Part shown: in pieces, positions 12,700-26,523 of the stretch
How positions within the stretch are numbered: the first letter of the stretch is position 1
Layout: every line of letters starts with the position of its first letter
Source: Liolophura sinensis
Lineage: Eukaryota > Mollusca > Polyplacophora > Chitonida > Chitonidae
Direction: 5' to 3'
Length of the DNA stretch: 64,000 nucleotides
NCBI RefSeq assembly: GCF_032854445.1
Contig: NC_088298.1
Span: 13,753,504-13,817,503, forward strand
Made by a program: the position numbers and the translations under genes
The notes under the pieces: generated by a model
Database searches by the model: none
What the model was told of the DNA's origin: nothing
The model's input: the letters and a program-made list of their open reading frames with translations, nothing else

Positions 12700-13750
12700 T
12701 CCCAAATACGGAAACGGCGATATTTGAATGATATTGCACGATTTAGCCGAGATTCATTCGAGATTAGGACAACAACGTGACATTCTGACAAGATTGCAAC
12801 GAGATTCCAGTGATATTCCGTGGACAATCTCATGTAAATCTCTCGCCTGCGTCTGAATCTGGCTTTGGCGACTAAATCTTGCGCCTTCGTTCGAATCTCG
12901 TCGGCTTGTTCCATTTTAGTCCAAATCTCGTCTGGATGACGACCAAATTTCGAACTATGCATTGATTTTCGACTTAATCTTGTTAGAATGGCTTCTATAT
13001 TCTTATTCTCGTCTATATTCTTATTCTCGTCTATATTCTTATTCTCGTCTATATTCTTATTCTCGTCTATATTCTTATTCTCGTCTATTCTCCAAGCTTA
13101 ACTTGCAATTAAACCTGGGAAGAGGACATTCGTGAGAGAAGGCGAGATTACGTCGAGATTCAGAAAGCAGGGCCACATTTAGACTGGGTATATGTATGGC
13201 CACAATGCGAGATTTAGGGAACATGGCGGGTTGTGGAACGAGGTCTCGACTGCATCTTGACTGAATATCGCGTTGTACACTAAATCTGAGCCCAGTTTCG
13301 CGTTGTCGTGCGTGTCTCGTCAGATTTGAACTATAGCCTCCCAATATTGGAAGGTCAGTTAAACTTGGGTAAAAAAGGCGACATTATGAAGCGAGATTCG
13401 GTCGAGATTTAGTGCACGACGCAAGATTTAGTCGACGTTCAGCCGAAACTTTATTCCACAAAGCGCCATTCCGCTAAATCCTGCGTTGTAGACTTGATGG
13501 CGCGAGAGTCTGGTCCCAATATCGCCCTTTTCATGTATCTCGTTATAATCGCGCGTTGTCGTCAGAATGTATCCAGTTTTGAGCTGAGTTGCATTTTAAG
13601 CTTGGATAAACAGGTCAATTATTTCGAAGATTCCGTAACATTCTGACGAGATATGGAACATAGGCAACATTCTGACTGGATTAAGAACATTGGTTCGTTG
13701 GAGTCTCGTTACAATGGCGTTTTGTTCTAATCTCGACCTAGTCTTCCAGC
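12700..13750. repeat. block rich in CGAGATT / AATCTCG heptamers
   Basis: About a dozen occurrences of CGAGATT or its complement, plus near matches (AAATCTCGT, GTCTCGTC, GCGAGATTT), irregularly spaced over about 1 kb. Probably a very diverged simple satellite or clustered motif. Minus-strand ORFs here show Arg/Ile-rich low-complexity translation only. Confidence 0.5.
12995..13087. repeat. 18-bp tandem repeat, about 5 copies
   Basis: Unit TCTATATTCTTATTCTCG repeated with almost no variation. It carries the TTCTCG core of the surrounding heptamer-rich block. Confidence 0.95.
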
Positions 13751-13886
13751 AGATTGCGGACGGTCGTGGGTTTGCCCGTGCTTTGTTCGGTTTCCTGCCA
13801 TACTGCTGGCCGCCGTCGTGCAAATGAAATATTCTTGACTACACCGTAAAACACTAATCAAATAAATGGATAAATCAATAAATAAT
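13741..13886 (+). mobile_element. SINE family A, 5'-truncated
   Basis: Starts at the 'cagattgcggacggtcgtgg' central part and ends 'taaaacactaatcaaataaa' plus A/T-rich tail. Tail motif diverged (ACACCGTAAAAC). Confidence 0.8.
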
Positions 13887-15619
13887 TTCGACCAAATCTC
13901 TACTAAAACCTAATAGTTTCGAATATCGTAAATTGTTTAGGTTAAGGATGTGAAAGAGAGCATGCCCACAATTGGCTTCCATGTTAAAGCACATTTCATT
14001 TGTAAAGTAGAAGGCACAAACATGGAACAATCTGGGGCCCGTTTTACGAAACATCTGTAGCCGTTTTGTGTCTGTTAGTAGCGTAGGTGTCATTTAGCCG
14101 ACTACCGTATGTAGGCTAAGAAAAACTTGACTGGGCCGTTTCACCTAAGTAAAACTGTCCAAAACAGAATAAAGTGATAATTTTTCCTTCAGTTTCGTTA
14201 CTGACATAGTTTAATAACAAAGGTTAATAACATTCACCACAGATAATCGAAGCGAAACAACAGCAACGCATGCGTTTCGGTGGTTTGTCAGCTTTTAAAA
14301 ACTTGTTTCTGATATAAGCTCTGACGCATGTTTGTATGTTGGGTATCTATGAATTGTGTAGGTCCGATCCGCCAGGTTTTTCGCGTTAAGATTTTGGACT
14401 GTACCCAAGAGTAAAGCATGGTTCAGTGCAACGGCACACTGTAGGCCTACAGCACTGCATGAACGGTGAACAGCATAGATCTGGTGGACCAGCAAGCCAC
14501 TAGAAAACATATTTGTCATACACGCTGAGAATCGCATGGCTTTCAAGGCCAGACCAGCATGTGTTACATTCCTGAGCATTTTTACTTTCTGTTGATGATT
14601 AATAATTACTTCTGTAGTTAGCTACTTGTAGTGTGTGTAATATCTAACTGGCTAATGGAGACTTCACCATTCCCGACTGTGAAATGATGTAACAACCGAC
14701 ATGAGGGAATGTCAACGATGACCAGTTCATGGAAAGTTCTTGATTAGTTCAAATTTAAAGTTTAAACTTAGGTCAAATTAAATGTCACCTTTCTCCGCCT
14801 ATCGCTACTTTCTTCACCTACCGCTATCTCACCAGGAGCACAAAACATGACTGACGAATGCCGTCTCTGGCCCATGTTGTGTGCACAACACAGGAGACGT
14901 AGTGCGCATACTCACGGCGGGAAAATGTGACTGAAAGTCGAATAGTACTTTCCTAGCCAAACGTTTTAATATTTTGTTTTAACAAGAAAGCATTACCTAT
15001 ACGAGGTCACTAAGTTAATAGGTGGTTTGTAGACTGGTCTTGATGGCACAAATGACAGGAGGCCGCGCAGACGCATTGACCCGATTAATAAATGGAACCT
15101 CAGCGTAATTTGGTTAGAGCGGAAAGCTGGTGACTGCATTTAGGGCATAATGGCAACGAGTTCAAGTTCAATATAACACTTTGCAGCATCATGGCACCAA
15201 ATGACGGCTTTCGTTCACAGTCGTATAAGTACTTCTTTTTTTTTTTTTTTTTTTTTTTTGGCAATGAGCAAGTATTAAAACAACCAGGGAGGAGATAACT
15301 AACAGCTGATATCATACGCTGAGGATGGCTACGCACTTCAAGCGCTGCATTTGTGGGAACACTCTGGCCGACAAATCAGCGTAACCGATTTATCAGTCTG
15401 CACAATTACACTCCAGGTATCAGACACGCCAACGTGGCCTGTGTAGCAACTATAAATTTAAGCTACTGTCTGTTTCTACACAACCAATTTGGAGACTAAG
15501 TATGGTGCGAGAATATGATTTTGATGCCAATATTCTCTTCTATATGTCAATCATACAATATCTCTAAACGGATTTTTCACATAACACATTTTTATGAGTT
15601 GCTCTTTCTTTTTTCTTAG
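13887..15619. other. intergenic; MITE-like end at 14033-14142 and a poly-T run
   Basis: 'ctggggcccgttttacgaaa' at 14033 and 'gggccgtttcacctaag' near 14130 look like ends of a small non-autonomous element, but the inverted repeat is imperfect. Nothing else recognised. Confidence 0.3.
15236..15259. repeat. poly-T, 24 T
   Basis: Uninterrupted run of 24 T; possibly the poly(A) end of a processed insertion on the minus strand, but no recognisable body follows. Confidence 0.95.
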
Positions 15620-15726
15620 TACAACTCCGTGAGCTAGATATGCAATCGTGGGCAGATGGAAGCTTAAGGGATAACCTGAATGTAGCGGGCCGTCACACCC
15701 CAGAGACCTACACCTATAAGTGTGCA
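15620..15726 (+). CDS. isolated coding-exon candidate
   Basis: A strong acceptor (TTTCTTTTTTCTTAG) precedes 107 nt that are open in only one frame, followed by a strong donor (CA|GTAAGT). The open frame enters in phase 2 and encodes about 35 residues including WADGSLRDNLNVAG and ETYTYKC. I recognise no family and found no compatible neighbouring exon within several kb, so it is either part of a gene with large introns or chance. Confidence 0.3.
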
Positions 15727-16000
15727 GTAAGTTTAATGTGTTCCGTGATCTTTATAGCTCTTTGTTCAAGCTTTCAGATGAAAACGAAACTTTCGCAGCT
15801 TGTGTTTTCTAAAACATGGATGATTGTCTTTCATTGGGGGTGTTTTATATGCGCTTATGCCGTTTTTTATTTGAATGTAAACGACACAATGCATATCACT
15901 AGCTTATGTATTCTGTATTGCGGCAGGTTACTCCGTTAATTATTGGATACATTTTATATTAATTCAACACAAAGAGCATATTAAACAAGACATTGATTCT

Positions 16001-16110
16001 GACACAATATTATAATTATTATAATATTATAATATTAATATTATTATATTATATTATAATAATAATATATATAATAATAATAATTCTATTATAATAACAA
16101 TACATTTTAA
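16001..16110. repeat. AT-only low-complexity tract
   Basis: About 110 bp of imperfect ATA/TTA triplets, self-complementary and able to form hairpins. Confidence 0.85.
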
Positions 16111-18803
16111 CATCACTCAAACAATAGACTATCTGTTAAAATTAGCAGTATTGCACAATGAGGCTAAAATACTGAGAACGTATCCGAATCTCAAACGAAG
16201 CACAAGTTAAAAGAGCTATTGGTTTAACTCTGTAATCAACAATCAATATATCCCAATTTAGAATTTTTTCCGCCCTCAGACAGTATGTTACAGGCTAGAA
16301 GAAAACATTTTTCATTTTTGATTTCAAGATTCAATGGGTGTTTTATACACAATCATCTTTTAAAGAGTAACACGATCTAGCCTATTTATGCATGCGTGCT
16401 GACGTTTTGATGACTATTGTCCACATATCTTATACTATTGTCGGCATGAGACTCGCATGACACCACAAAGTACAGATAAGTGTAAACCTGGTACACTTCG
16501 AAGTCATCGTTGTGATATCACACTTGGTTGCAGTATTGAATATCAAAGATACAGGCTGTGTTACTATATTTAGGCCGGTTAGTAACTATTTTTAGAGGCC
16601 TCTAATTGAAATGTCTCTCATCAAGTCAGCCTCTTGCTAGAAAATCTCTTATTACACTACAATGAATGACCTTATTCACGCACCCGATGGGGCGCAAGTT
16701 TCCTTTATTTGGGGTTGCTATGGACACATGACAGTTTCACCACGACTCCATATATGTCGTGTAACGCTTCCAAAGGGGTCAACATGTGCGGGGCAGGTCC
16801 CTCATTTCATCACCACAAAGCCGACGGTTAATTTGAAGTTGATCAAAGCTTTAGCTCAGGGGCTTTTTGAATCCTTACAGGGACATGACTGAAAGATCTT
16901 GATTGAGGTCACAGGCACTAGTAAACTTTAGATACCAGCGGAAAATATCGCTTCGGGCCTCGTGGACGTTTCCAAGGGGTTAAAGTTGGCTCTGTTCTGT
17001 TGCAATGTGTTGCAGGAAACGTTACAAGAGTGTAAAGGAAATTCTACCAGAAGCCAGATGATTGCTCGAAGAATATACAGACGACTTTTAAGGACGGACC
17101 TTAAATTACTCGTTCCTCGTCCCAATGACTTGTAATTAAGTAGGTTCAGGTTAAGCTAGTACTGATGTTATCCAGCATTAACAACTTATGTTCATTCTCG
17201 TTAGACTGTATTGTAACAAGGTCAGCAATCAAACACTTGCTGACTTTTGATAAATGTGGTGGTATTCTTCGGATTTTTGCCGAAAAGAACCCCACAATCT
17301 AATCAGATCATTACCCGGAAAATGACACAGAGAGAAATCAATATCACAGAGTCTCATTTCAAACACTGGATTAGTTTGGTTGATATGTATAGCGCTGAAC
17401 ATGTATGGATTCATCCTTTTAGACAAGAATACTATTGTTACGTTTATCTTTACCTCGAGCTAACCTGCTAGATAAACGCACCCAGTTGAGTTTTTATCAA
17501 AAACAGTATAGAATGAAAGCGAAACGTCTGTGTCTGAAAGGCTACGTTGGCTGCTCGTACCATGTCGCATGCATGCTTGGACAAAAACTGGACTGTCTTG
17601 GAAATTTGCTTTCGTTTGAATAACACCGCGTTACAAAAGGCTGCAGGTTGAAAGAACGTAATTGTCCCTTTTCCTTTGTTCTTATTTTTTTGCGTCGTTT
17701 TGGCAAGGAAGAAGACTGTCGATATGGCCATGTGACACATTCTTATTTTTTATGATGACAGTCTAAGTGTTAATGCGACTTACGTGTCACATGTGCGATA
17801 AGATAGCACCTTGACAAAGTCCGCTGTGTTTAATCGGATTTAGTAGGTCTTCATTGGATTAAAACACGCCCTTACAAGTTGTCTCAGTCCGTAACAGCAT
17901 GGGTTGAAAATTACTGCCTTTAGAATAAAGTTGTGGCAGCTTAGTTATGGCGATTGATTAGTGTTAACTCTGACTAAGCAAATCGTAAAGTAAGATTAGA
18001 TGCGTTTTTCAGACAAAAGAAGTATTTTTATCCATACAAATATGACCTGGTTTACGTAGCAGCTTATCGTGTATGACAAGAAATGTGTAGCGAGGTTTTA
18101 AGGTCAGTTTTGCGAGGCTTCCAGTGATCAATCATGTGCGGTGCTACAATGTAGCATCAAGCTGTTCTTATATCAGCCCTTTAACTTAACATAAAAGGGT
18201 CGTCTTGACATCAATAGAAATATTTTTACGCATAGTTTTATTTCCCAATAAATCCACAAAAGAAAGGAATATGTAGAAGGATGTGGTTCGTGAAGACGCG
18301 ATTCCATGAACGAATCACTCGCTCAATTAAAATATCTCGATGGATACAATATTTTCCCCCATTTTACGGTGAACCTGCCCACATAACTTTTATGGAAAAC
18401 GGGCACGATTGCGGTTTTATTCATGACAGCGCTATTAAGTACATGTAATGACCTGAACGATCAATTGATCTATCCATCACGCCACACTGTACCAGTGATT
18501 GGCTGCATTTTTTGATTAATAGAATTGTTGAACACCATCTTCATTTAATCAAATTAGCGATGTCCAAAGTCATCTACCTTGATTTACTGAGTTATATTAA
18601 CTTTTCAAAGTTCCCTCCATAGATATGCGTGATTCATGACCCAGTGCGATTCCACAACCGACACCTTAGTTGTTGACGGTTATACGAGTTCAAAATAACA
18701 TTGGATATGGCTGTGATAACAAGTATGCGGTGTATGAAATAAATTTATTTCACAGTAGGCGTAGAAGTCTAAGCGCCAAAAATAACTCCTCGGACATCGA
18801 CTT
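16111..18803. other. intergenic, nothing recognised
   Basis: Short ORFs only, overlapping on both strands with no domain signature and no matching splice pairs. Confidence 0.5.
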
Positions 18804-18810
18804 GTAAAAG

Positions 18811-19094
18811 GTTATCGGGGCCTCCGTGGTTCAGTTGGTTAGCGCGCTAGCGCAGCGTAATGACCCAGGAGTCTCTCACCAAAACGGTCGCTGTGAGTTC
18901 AAGTCCAGCTCATGCTGGCTTCCAATCCGGCCGTACGTGGGAAAATCTACCAGCAACTTGCGGATGGTCGTGGGTTTCCCTTGGGCTGTGCCCGGTTTTC
19001 ACCCACCATAATGATGACAAACGTCGTATAAGTGAAATATTCTTGAATACGGCGTAAAACACCAATCAATTAAATAAATAAATAAATAAATAAA
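18811..19094 (+). mobile_element. SINE family A, near full length
   Basis: Complete head (GGGGCCTCCGTGGTTCAGTT, then AGCGCGCTAGCGCAGCGTAA), B-box-like 'GTGAGTTCAAGTCC', body, 'GAATACGGCGTAAAACACC' tail and (AAAT)n. GTAAAAG occurs on both sides (18804-18810, 19095-19101), a possible short target duplication. One of the best-preserved copies here. Confidence 0.92.
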
Positions 19095-19101
19095 GTAAAA
19101 G

Positions 19102-20158
19102 TCATTTTGAGCTAATTAGTGGTGAAAAAACAACAGCAACATAAGTTCCAATGGCCGTTCGCCCTCTTTGGCTACCACCAGTCTGACTGTTCGTTTTGAT
19201 AAAACCACATAACCGTTCATAGCATTGATTATTGCTTGTGTACAATGCTGTGTCATGGAATGAATCGGGTCCGACCTTAGATGCATTTGTTTCGAAACAA
19301 GATACGCAGACTTCTAAAGGACGATCAGTGATTGGCTGAAAATGCCTTGGCGGAAGTACTCCGGTCGCAATGCCATTGGCCATCGAAAGAGTTTTGGACA
19401 ATAAAGCATGGTAATTTGATGCATATGACGAGTTTTGAAAGATGACCCTGTCATTTGTAAACAAAGCATCGTATGTTTAAAATAGCTTGGGTAAAAAGGC
19501 CCTACAGGTTTAATCAAGTTTGTGCCCCAGACGATGGCTCATTGATTTTATATTTGTAAAAAAAGGTTATAACAAAATGATGAGATTTGTTTGAAAGTTA
19601 GTTAAATATTGCGTTTTAATAGATCCCTTGGGAGTTAGCACCACGTGCACAAAGCTGTACTGAAGTCTGCACTAAAACCCATACATTGATTGGCAATTCA
19701 TCATGACATCACAAACCAATTAGTCTTTAATAGAACTATATCTGGAACTGGGTACTGTCATTAATCAAATCCCGAAGGATAATGGGATGTTTTAGTTCTA
19801 GGAAACTAGCCCCTTGATAACGAAGCCCTGCTTTCAGTCATTATGTTGCACTTGGTATGTTCCTGTCAGTTATTTCAGCTGAAATTTGTTGAACAATAAC
19901 TTACACAGAGTGTACGTTGTCAAGCAAAATTTTGAACGTATTACATACGGGACAACAATTTTAACGTCATTTGAAATTTTGACTGAAGTCTATGATCGTT
20001 TCGTGATCCCGGAGCCTCGCTTGTAAATATATCAAAAACATGTTATTTAACTGATTAACTTAGGAAGGAATGATCATAATTAGCCACATGGGCAATATTG
20101 TAACCATATCGTGGCAATGATAACACAGCACATAATGATTACATGTACGAAGCCTCCA
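19102..20158. other. intergenic, nothing recognised
   Basis: No repeat or gene identified; the 120-aa minus-strand ORF at 19102-19464 lacks any recognisable motif. Confidence 0.45.
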
Positions 20159-20160
20159 GG

Positions 20161-20322
20161 GCGGGGTGGTGAGCGTGCCAACACGGTGTAATGACCCAGG
20201 AGCCTCTCACCATGCTGCCTTCGTCTTCGGTTGTACGTGGTAAAGTGTGCTGACAACCTGCGGATAGTCATGGGTTGAAATATTCTTGAGTACAGTTTAA
20301 ACCACCAGTGAAATAAATAAAT
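20161..20322 (+). mobile_element. SINE family A, decayed
   Basis: Head fragment 'gtaatgacccaggagcctct', central 'caacctgcggatagtcatgg' and tail 'gaaatattcttgagtac' are recognisable, with large deletions between them. Confidence 0.75.
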
Positions 20323-20344
20323 TAACGTTGTATTGTATCTATTT

Positions 20345-20478
20345 ATGTATTTGATAATTAAAGTCGCACTTAAAGCCGGGACCGAAGCAGGGAGGGCTAC
20401 ATTTAAAGCATGTGAACTCATTAGTCATGACCCTCAGTGTTGGACATGCGCTTTAACTGACTGAGCCGGCGAGGGGCC
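20345..20478 (-). mobile_element. SINE with a different tRNA-like head
   Basis: On the minus strand begins 'GGCCCCTCGCCGGCTCAGTC' then 'AGTTAAAGCGC', an A-box-like start unlike families A and B, and ends with AAATACATAAAT. Directly abuts the decayed copy at 20161. Confidence 0.5.
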
Positions 20479-21531
20479 TTAATGAACACTGGTAGGGACA
20501 AAGGGAAAAAGCATGACCAAAAGATTACATAAAGAACTGTGATAAGATGTACAGGCAATTTCACAGGTAGTTTCAATATACACACAACAGCCTTTTTTAG
20601 CATCAAATTCACTACGATAATTTGTAAAAGATTCCTCAAGAAATTTAATATAGAATGCAAATGAAGACCAAGAAGTACCGGCATATTTCCCTGAAGACAG
20701 TGATTGATATAAACCTGATGTTAACGCTGAAAGGCTAACATTATTAACGATTATCTCCGGCTGGTGATGTACTACATACATTCCTCAGGGCACCATCCGT
20801 CATGCAACTGCTGACCTCCCTTCGCGACACAGGCCGCCAGAGGGCGATGGTCTAATGGCTCCCAAGTGAAACACTTTCAGATTCAACACTCGATGAGTAA
20901 AGAAAACGAATAATGTTGCGGAAGATATATTTTCATACATACGGTAAGTTGGGTTACTTTATTGTGGTGAGAAGTAACAAGCTTAAAAGGGGAAACGTTT
21001 GTGTGAAAATGACATTTCCATTAATTCATTTTGTCACAGACTAAATCAAGATCATTTTTCATTGATACAGAATACTTACTTTAATATGGATTTTAATTTT
21101 TTATTGCTTCAGTAATTGATTTCCAAACAAGAGGGAAAAGCATCCTTCAAACAAGAGAGAAAAGCACAGCCACAGATTACTTCTCTTATATGACGAGGGT
21201 CGGGTTATCGAGGTTGGAAACATTGGCGGTGGGGATGGCTGGAAAAATCGATCATACTTTCAGGTTGGGACAAGCGCGGACTGAGACACTGTCGATTGCT
21301 GGGTGAGTGAGTCGTTTATATTTGACGGTCATTATAAGCCAACAGTGCGTTATTCTAGACCAGTCAGGTCTAATAAATTACAATTAACATCAGCGCATGC
21401 TTTCTGACATAATTCTGCATAAACCATGGTGCTCATGGGCGTGTAAATTGCTACTATTTATGCATTTACATGAACAGTTAGATCCTGACTGAGGTAAATC
21501 GACAAAAGACCGTATTTCGACCATATGCCAG
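20479..21531. other. intergenic, nothing recognised
   Basis: A near-duplicate 'caaacaagagggaaaagca' / 'caaacaagagagaaaagcac' occurs at 21124-21170, a small local duplication. No gene seen. Confidence 0.45.
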
Positions 21532-22300
21532 TGTTACGACCCAAATTGTCTGAATTATAAAGAGATGGCTTGTTCGAAATACACGACAGTTTAGCTGCAC
21601 CAAAAAGTAACCAAAACCAGCAGATTTGATTTTTCAACAATTTATTAGCTTTAACAAGAACAGATAACAAGACTTATACAAATACTAAAATACTTAAGTT
21701 TAACAAGAAAGGATAGCAGTATCTATACAAATACTAAAGTACTTACATGTACAACGGTGTCAAGTCCAAACGGACGCATGTACTCCACAATGCTTAAAAG
21801 ATGCACAGAGGCAATATTCACAAGAGGGAAAATCCACAGTATAACTGAGTGTATGATGAAATATACACAAAATTCCACAGACAGGGTCCGTGTACTAATA
21901 AGCACTGTGTACACAAGAGCACAAATTAAATATACAAGTTCAGACTGAACAAGTGCTCGGTGGAGATATTATATAACAAAGCCAGAGGCTATAAAGACAC
22001 CAAAATTCAGCACAAAAGGCCTACTAAAGTAACACACAGCGAAAGCATCCAAAACTCTCAATAATTCTCCTTTCTCCCCCTTTGACCTGCTTTCATAGGT
22101 CTTATATAGACTGGTGGAATTTTCTAGAATAAGAAAATTCTTGAATACTTGGTTGTAAACAAACAGGCCCCGAACTGAGAGTATTCTGGAACATTCTAAG
22201 GCAGAGGCAGACAGCAGGCCCTGAACTCAGCATATGTAAACAGTGGCAAGCTAAATTTAGAAGCTGACGGCAGTTGTTCACATAACAGCCAGCTATCACA
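21532..22300 (-). mobile_element. LTR-like sequence, possible solo LTR
   Basis: Read on the minus strand it starts TGTGATAGC and ends CGTAACA (TG...CA). It has a TATA-type box (TATATAAG, forward 22101-22108) about 460 nt upstream of an AATAAA (forward 21641-21646), followed by TG/T-rich sequence: the U3-R-U5 layout of an LTR. No flanking duplication is evident and no gag/pol lies on either side, so it would be a solo LTR or fragment. Confidence 0.4.
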
Positions 22301-23209
22301 CTTTTCGTCGTTGCTCTGGTCTTACTCTCTGTGCTGTACGTCTTAATTATATTTATTAGCTACACACCTTAATCTACCTTTACAATATCATCTATTCTCT
22401 TTCGCTTCGCTGTAGTGAGACCTTGGAATGAATTTGAACACTGCAGGCAGTTTGATCAAGTTACAGGCTAGTCTGAACTAGTTCATCGGATGAAATTTCT
22501 CTGCACTTCGCTCCGGCACTTCAATAGTCGAAGCTCGATACACATGTATTTCAGTCAGAGAGTTTTCGAGCTCTAAAACGTTTCACACAAGTTTTTTGAG
22601 AGTTGAAGAACGAAGAGCTAAATGTTAGTGAACATTAGAATTTCCCGGAGGATATAGGTGTGAGACAATGTGATCAGTAAATAGTCAACAAAAGTTTTCT
22701 AACATATTTTGACAAGTCACATGATGCAGTAGAGCTGTCCTTTACCTCTAGCGCTAAAAGAGTTCGAACTCGAAACTCATCCATTTGAACTTAATTTACC
22801 TCTGATGTGGAGAGGATGATCTAAATCATGCTATGACCAGTTTGGTTTTTCATACACAAACAAAATTAATGATAGATCGTTTAGCCAGCTTTTTCTGTCT
22901 GGAAGCTGTGTGGTTTGATGGAACCGTGGACTGATACATTGGGTAACGGATGACTAGCCGATATTTTTTATATGTGCCAAAATGAACCGGTGTAGTCATT
23001 TGCTCGACATATAATTAACAACATGAAATGGACACCAGGACATTTTTCTGAACCTCGTTTCGACCAGAGACCTTACTTTAACCCAGCAGCCTTAATAGCG
23101 TGTTTTTCCGATTGAATGATTGAATACCATGTAATGTGTTCATGGATAAGCACAGTGTTAACAGGGACAGAACTATACTGTGGTATAGGAACAGTGCCGT
23201 CCAGGCTAT
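22301..23209. other. intergenic, nothing recognised
   Basis: No ORF or repeat family recognised. Confidence 0.5.
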
Positions 23210-23217
23210 CCTCAAAT

Positions 23218-23482
23218 TTATTTATTTATTTATTTATTTGATTGGTGTTTTACGTCGTACTCAAGAATATTTCACTTATACGACGGCGGCCAGCATTATT
23301 GTGGGTGAAAACCTGGCACAGCCCGGGAAAACCCACGACCATCCGCAGGTTGGTGGCAGACCTTCCCACAAACGGCCGGATAGGAAGCCAGCATGAGCTG
23401 GACTTGAACTCACAGCATTAATGAGAGACTCCTGGGTCATTACGCTGCGCTAGCGCGCTAACCAACTGAACCACGGAGGCCC
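23218..23482 (-). mobile_element. SINE family A, near full length, with target duplication
   Basis: Complete from GGGGCCTCCGTGG head to (AAAT)n on the minus strand. CCTCAAAT occurs on both sides (23210-23217 and 23482-23489), a plausible 7-8-bp target duplication. Immediately adjoins copy 2 of the 254-bp repeat. Confidence 0.9.
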
Positions 23483-23498
23483 CTCAAATCAGTCGATA

Positions 23499-23752
23499 AG
23501 TCGTAAATCATATCGCAGTTTTATTAAGTCACCTAAGGACTTTAATATTGATCACTTGAAGAAACATGTTCTGAAAATTTACCCTATTTTAAGTAGTTTA
23601 TGTGTAAAGATCTGCAGTCAAGATTACAACATATCGATGTTCTGATGTCACTTCCGCAGTCTGACTCCATTCAGTGAAGCAAAAGAACTGTATATAGAGC
23701 CTGCTAAGGCAGGAAATGACCTGCATGGAGATTCTTAGTCCAGACGCTTGAC
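23499..23752. repeat. 254-bp dispersed repeat, copy 2
   Basis: Same orientation and same length as 7390-7643 with 5 substitutions and no indels. Flanks differ from those at 7.4 kb, so only the 254 bp is shared and the borders are sharp. Confidence 0.9.
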
Positions 23753-23840
23753 CCGACTGACATGTTGTTAGAATATTGAAAGTAAGAATATTGAAATTGT
23801 ATAGGCACTGGACTAAGAGAGTCTTTGCATCTTGTTGGTA

Positions 23841-25551
<1,711 letters not shown>

Positions 25552-25634
25552 TTTATTTATTTATTTAATGGGTGTTTACGCCATACCCAAAAGTATTTCA
25601 CCTATACCATATCAGTCAGCATTATGTTGGGAGG
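25552..25634 (-). mobile_element. SINE family A, tail fragment
   Basis: (TTTA)n then 'gtttacgccatacccaaaag' and 'cagcattatgttgggagga': the last about 80 bp of the family, well diverged. Confidence 0.75.
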
Positions 25635-25687
25635 ATATGGGAGTAGTAGTATACTTAACACATTATAGATACAAATACTTGGTTAGT

Positions 25688-26082
25688 TGGCCCCTGTGCC
25701 TCAATGCAATATCGTATAGCCTTCACCTCACTCTGTACGCTTCGTGGGCAGTAGATCCAGGGTCAATCCTGGGTCGAGTCACACCTTAAAAGAGAAAGTT
25801 GTAACTTCCTCGCTTGGCGGTCAGCATGAAGGGGATAATACAACGACTGGTTGACCTGTATCAGTATAATCAGGCTCGAGCGGGGCGGGGCACTTGCCTT
25901 CGGTAGGGCGTCTCAGTGAAGCAGCACTAGATAAAAGAGCGGTGGGAATCCGTCCTGCAACAGGGAGGCACATTACATGCACTCTAAGGATTCCTTCGTC
26001 GTCATATGACGGAAAAATTGTTAAGTACGACGTTAAACCCCAAGCACTCAGTCACTCACTCAGCCACTCACTCACTCACCTC
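25688..26082 (+). mobile_element. SINE family B, near full length
   Basis: Head remnant with 'gtagatccagggtcaatcct' (B-box-like), body with 'gttgtaacttcctcgcttgg', and the tail 'TTGTTAAGTACGACGTTAAA' followed by CCCCAAGCACTCAGTCACTC and ACTC repeats. Confidence 0.85.
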
Positions 26083-26523
26083 ACTCATCTCACTGTCCGT
26101 GTGTACTGCTGCACGTACTTGTGTATGTCAGGTGGCGGGTGCTGTATCCATATTTCCCAGTGGTTAACTTGCAACAGACCTAATTATACCTTCCGAACCT
26201 GCCTATCCCGAGAGTGGTAGTGTTTCACTTGTTTTTCTATCTGTGGACCCTTGTCGTTTCATAACAAAGGAGTGGCAAAGGAATGTTACAAGATCCACTT
26301 AATGTAATTCCCGTGTCGTGTGTAGGATAAGATCATTTTGTGCATACGGTTATTGTGAAGGGATTTGTAGCTAGCTTATACTCACCAATAGTCTGTATCT
26401 CATTAGGAATCCGTGCAAGTAGTCGGATTGCCAAAGTCGTCTTGAGTTTCAAACGCCTTAGCATCGATACGTTCGTCCTGCATGTCACAAAAACACCAAC
26501 GTCATTCGTTTCGTCATACGGTG

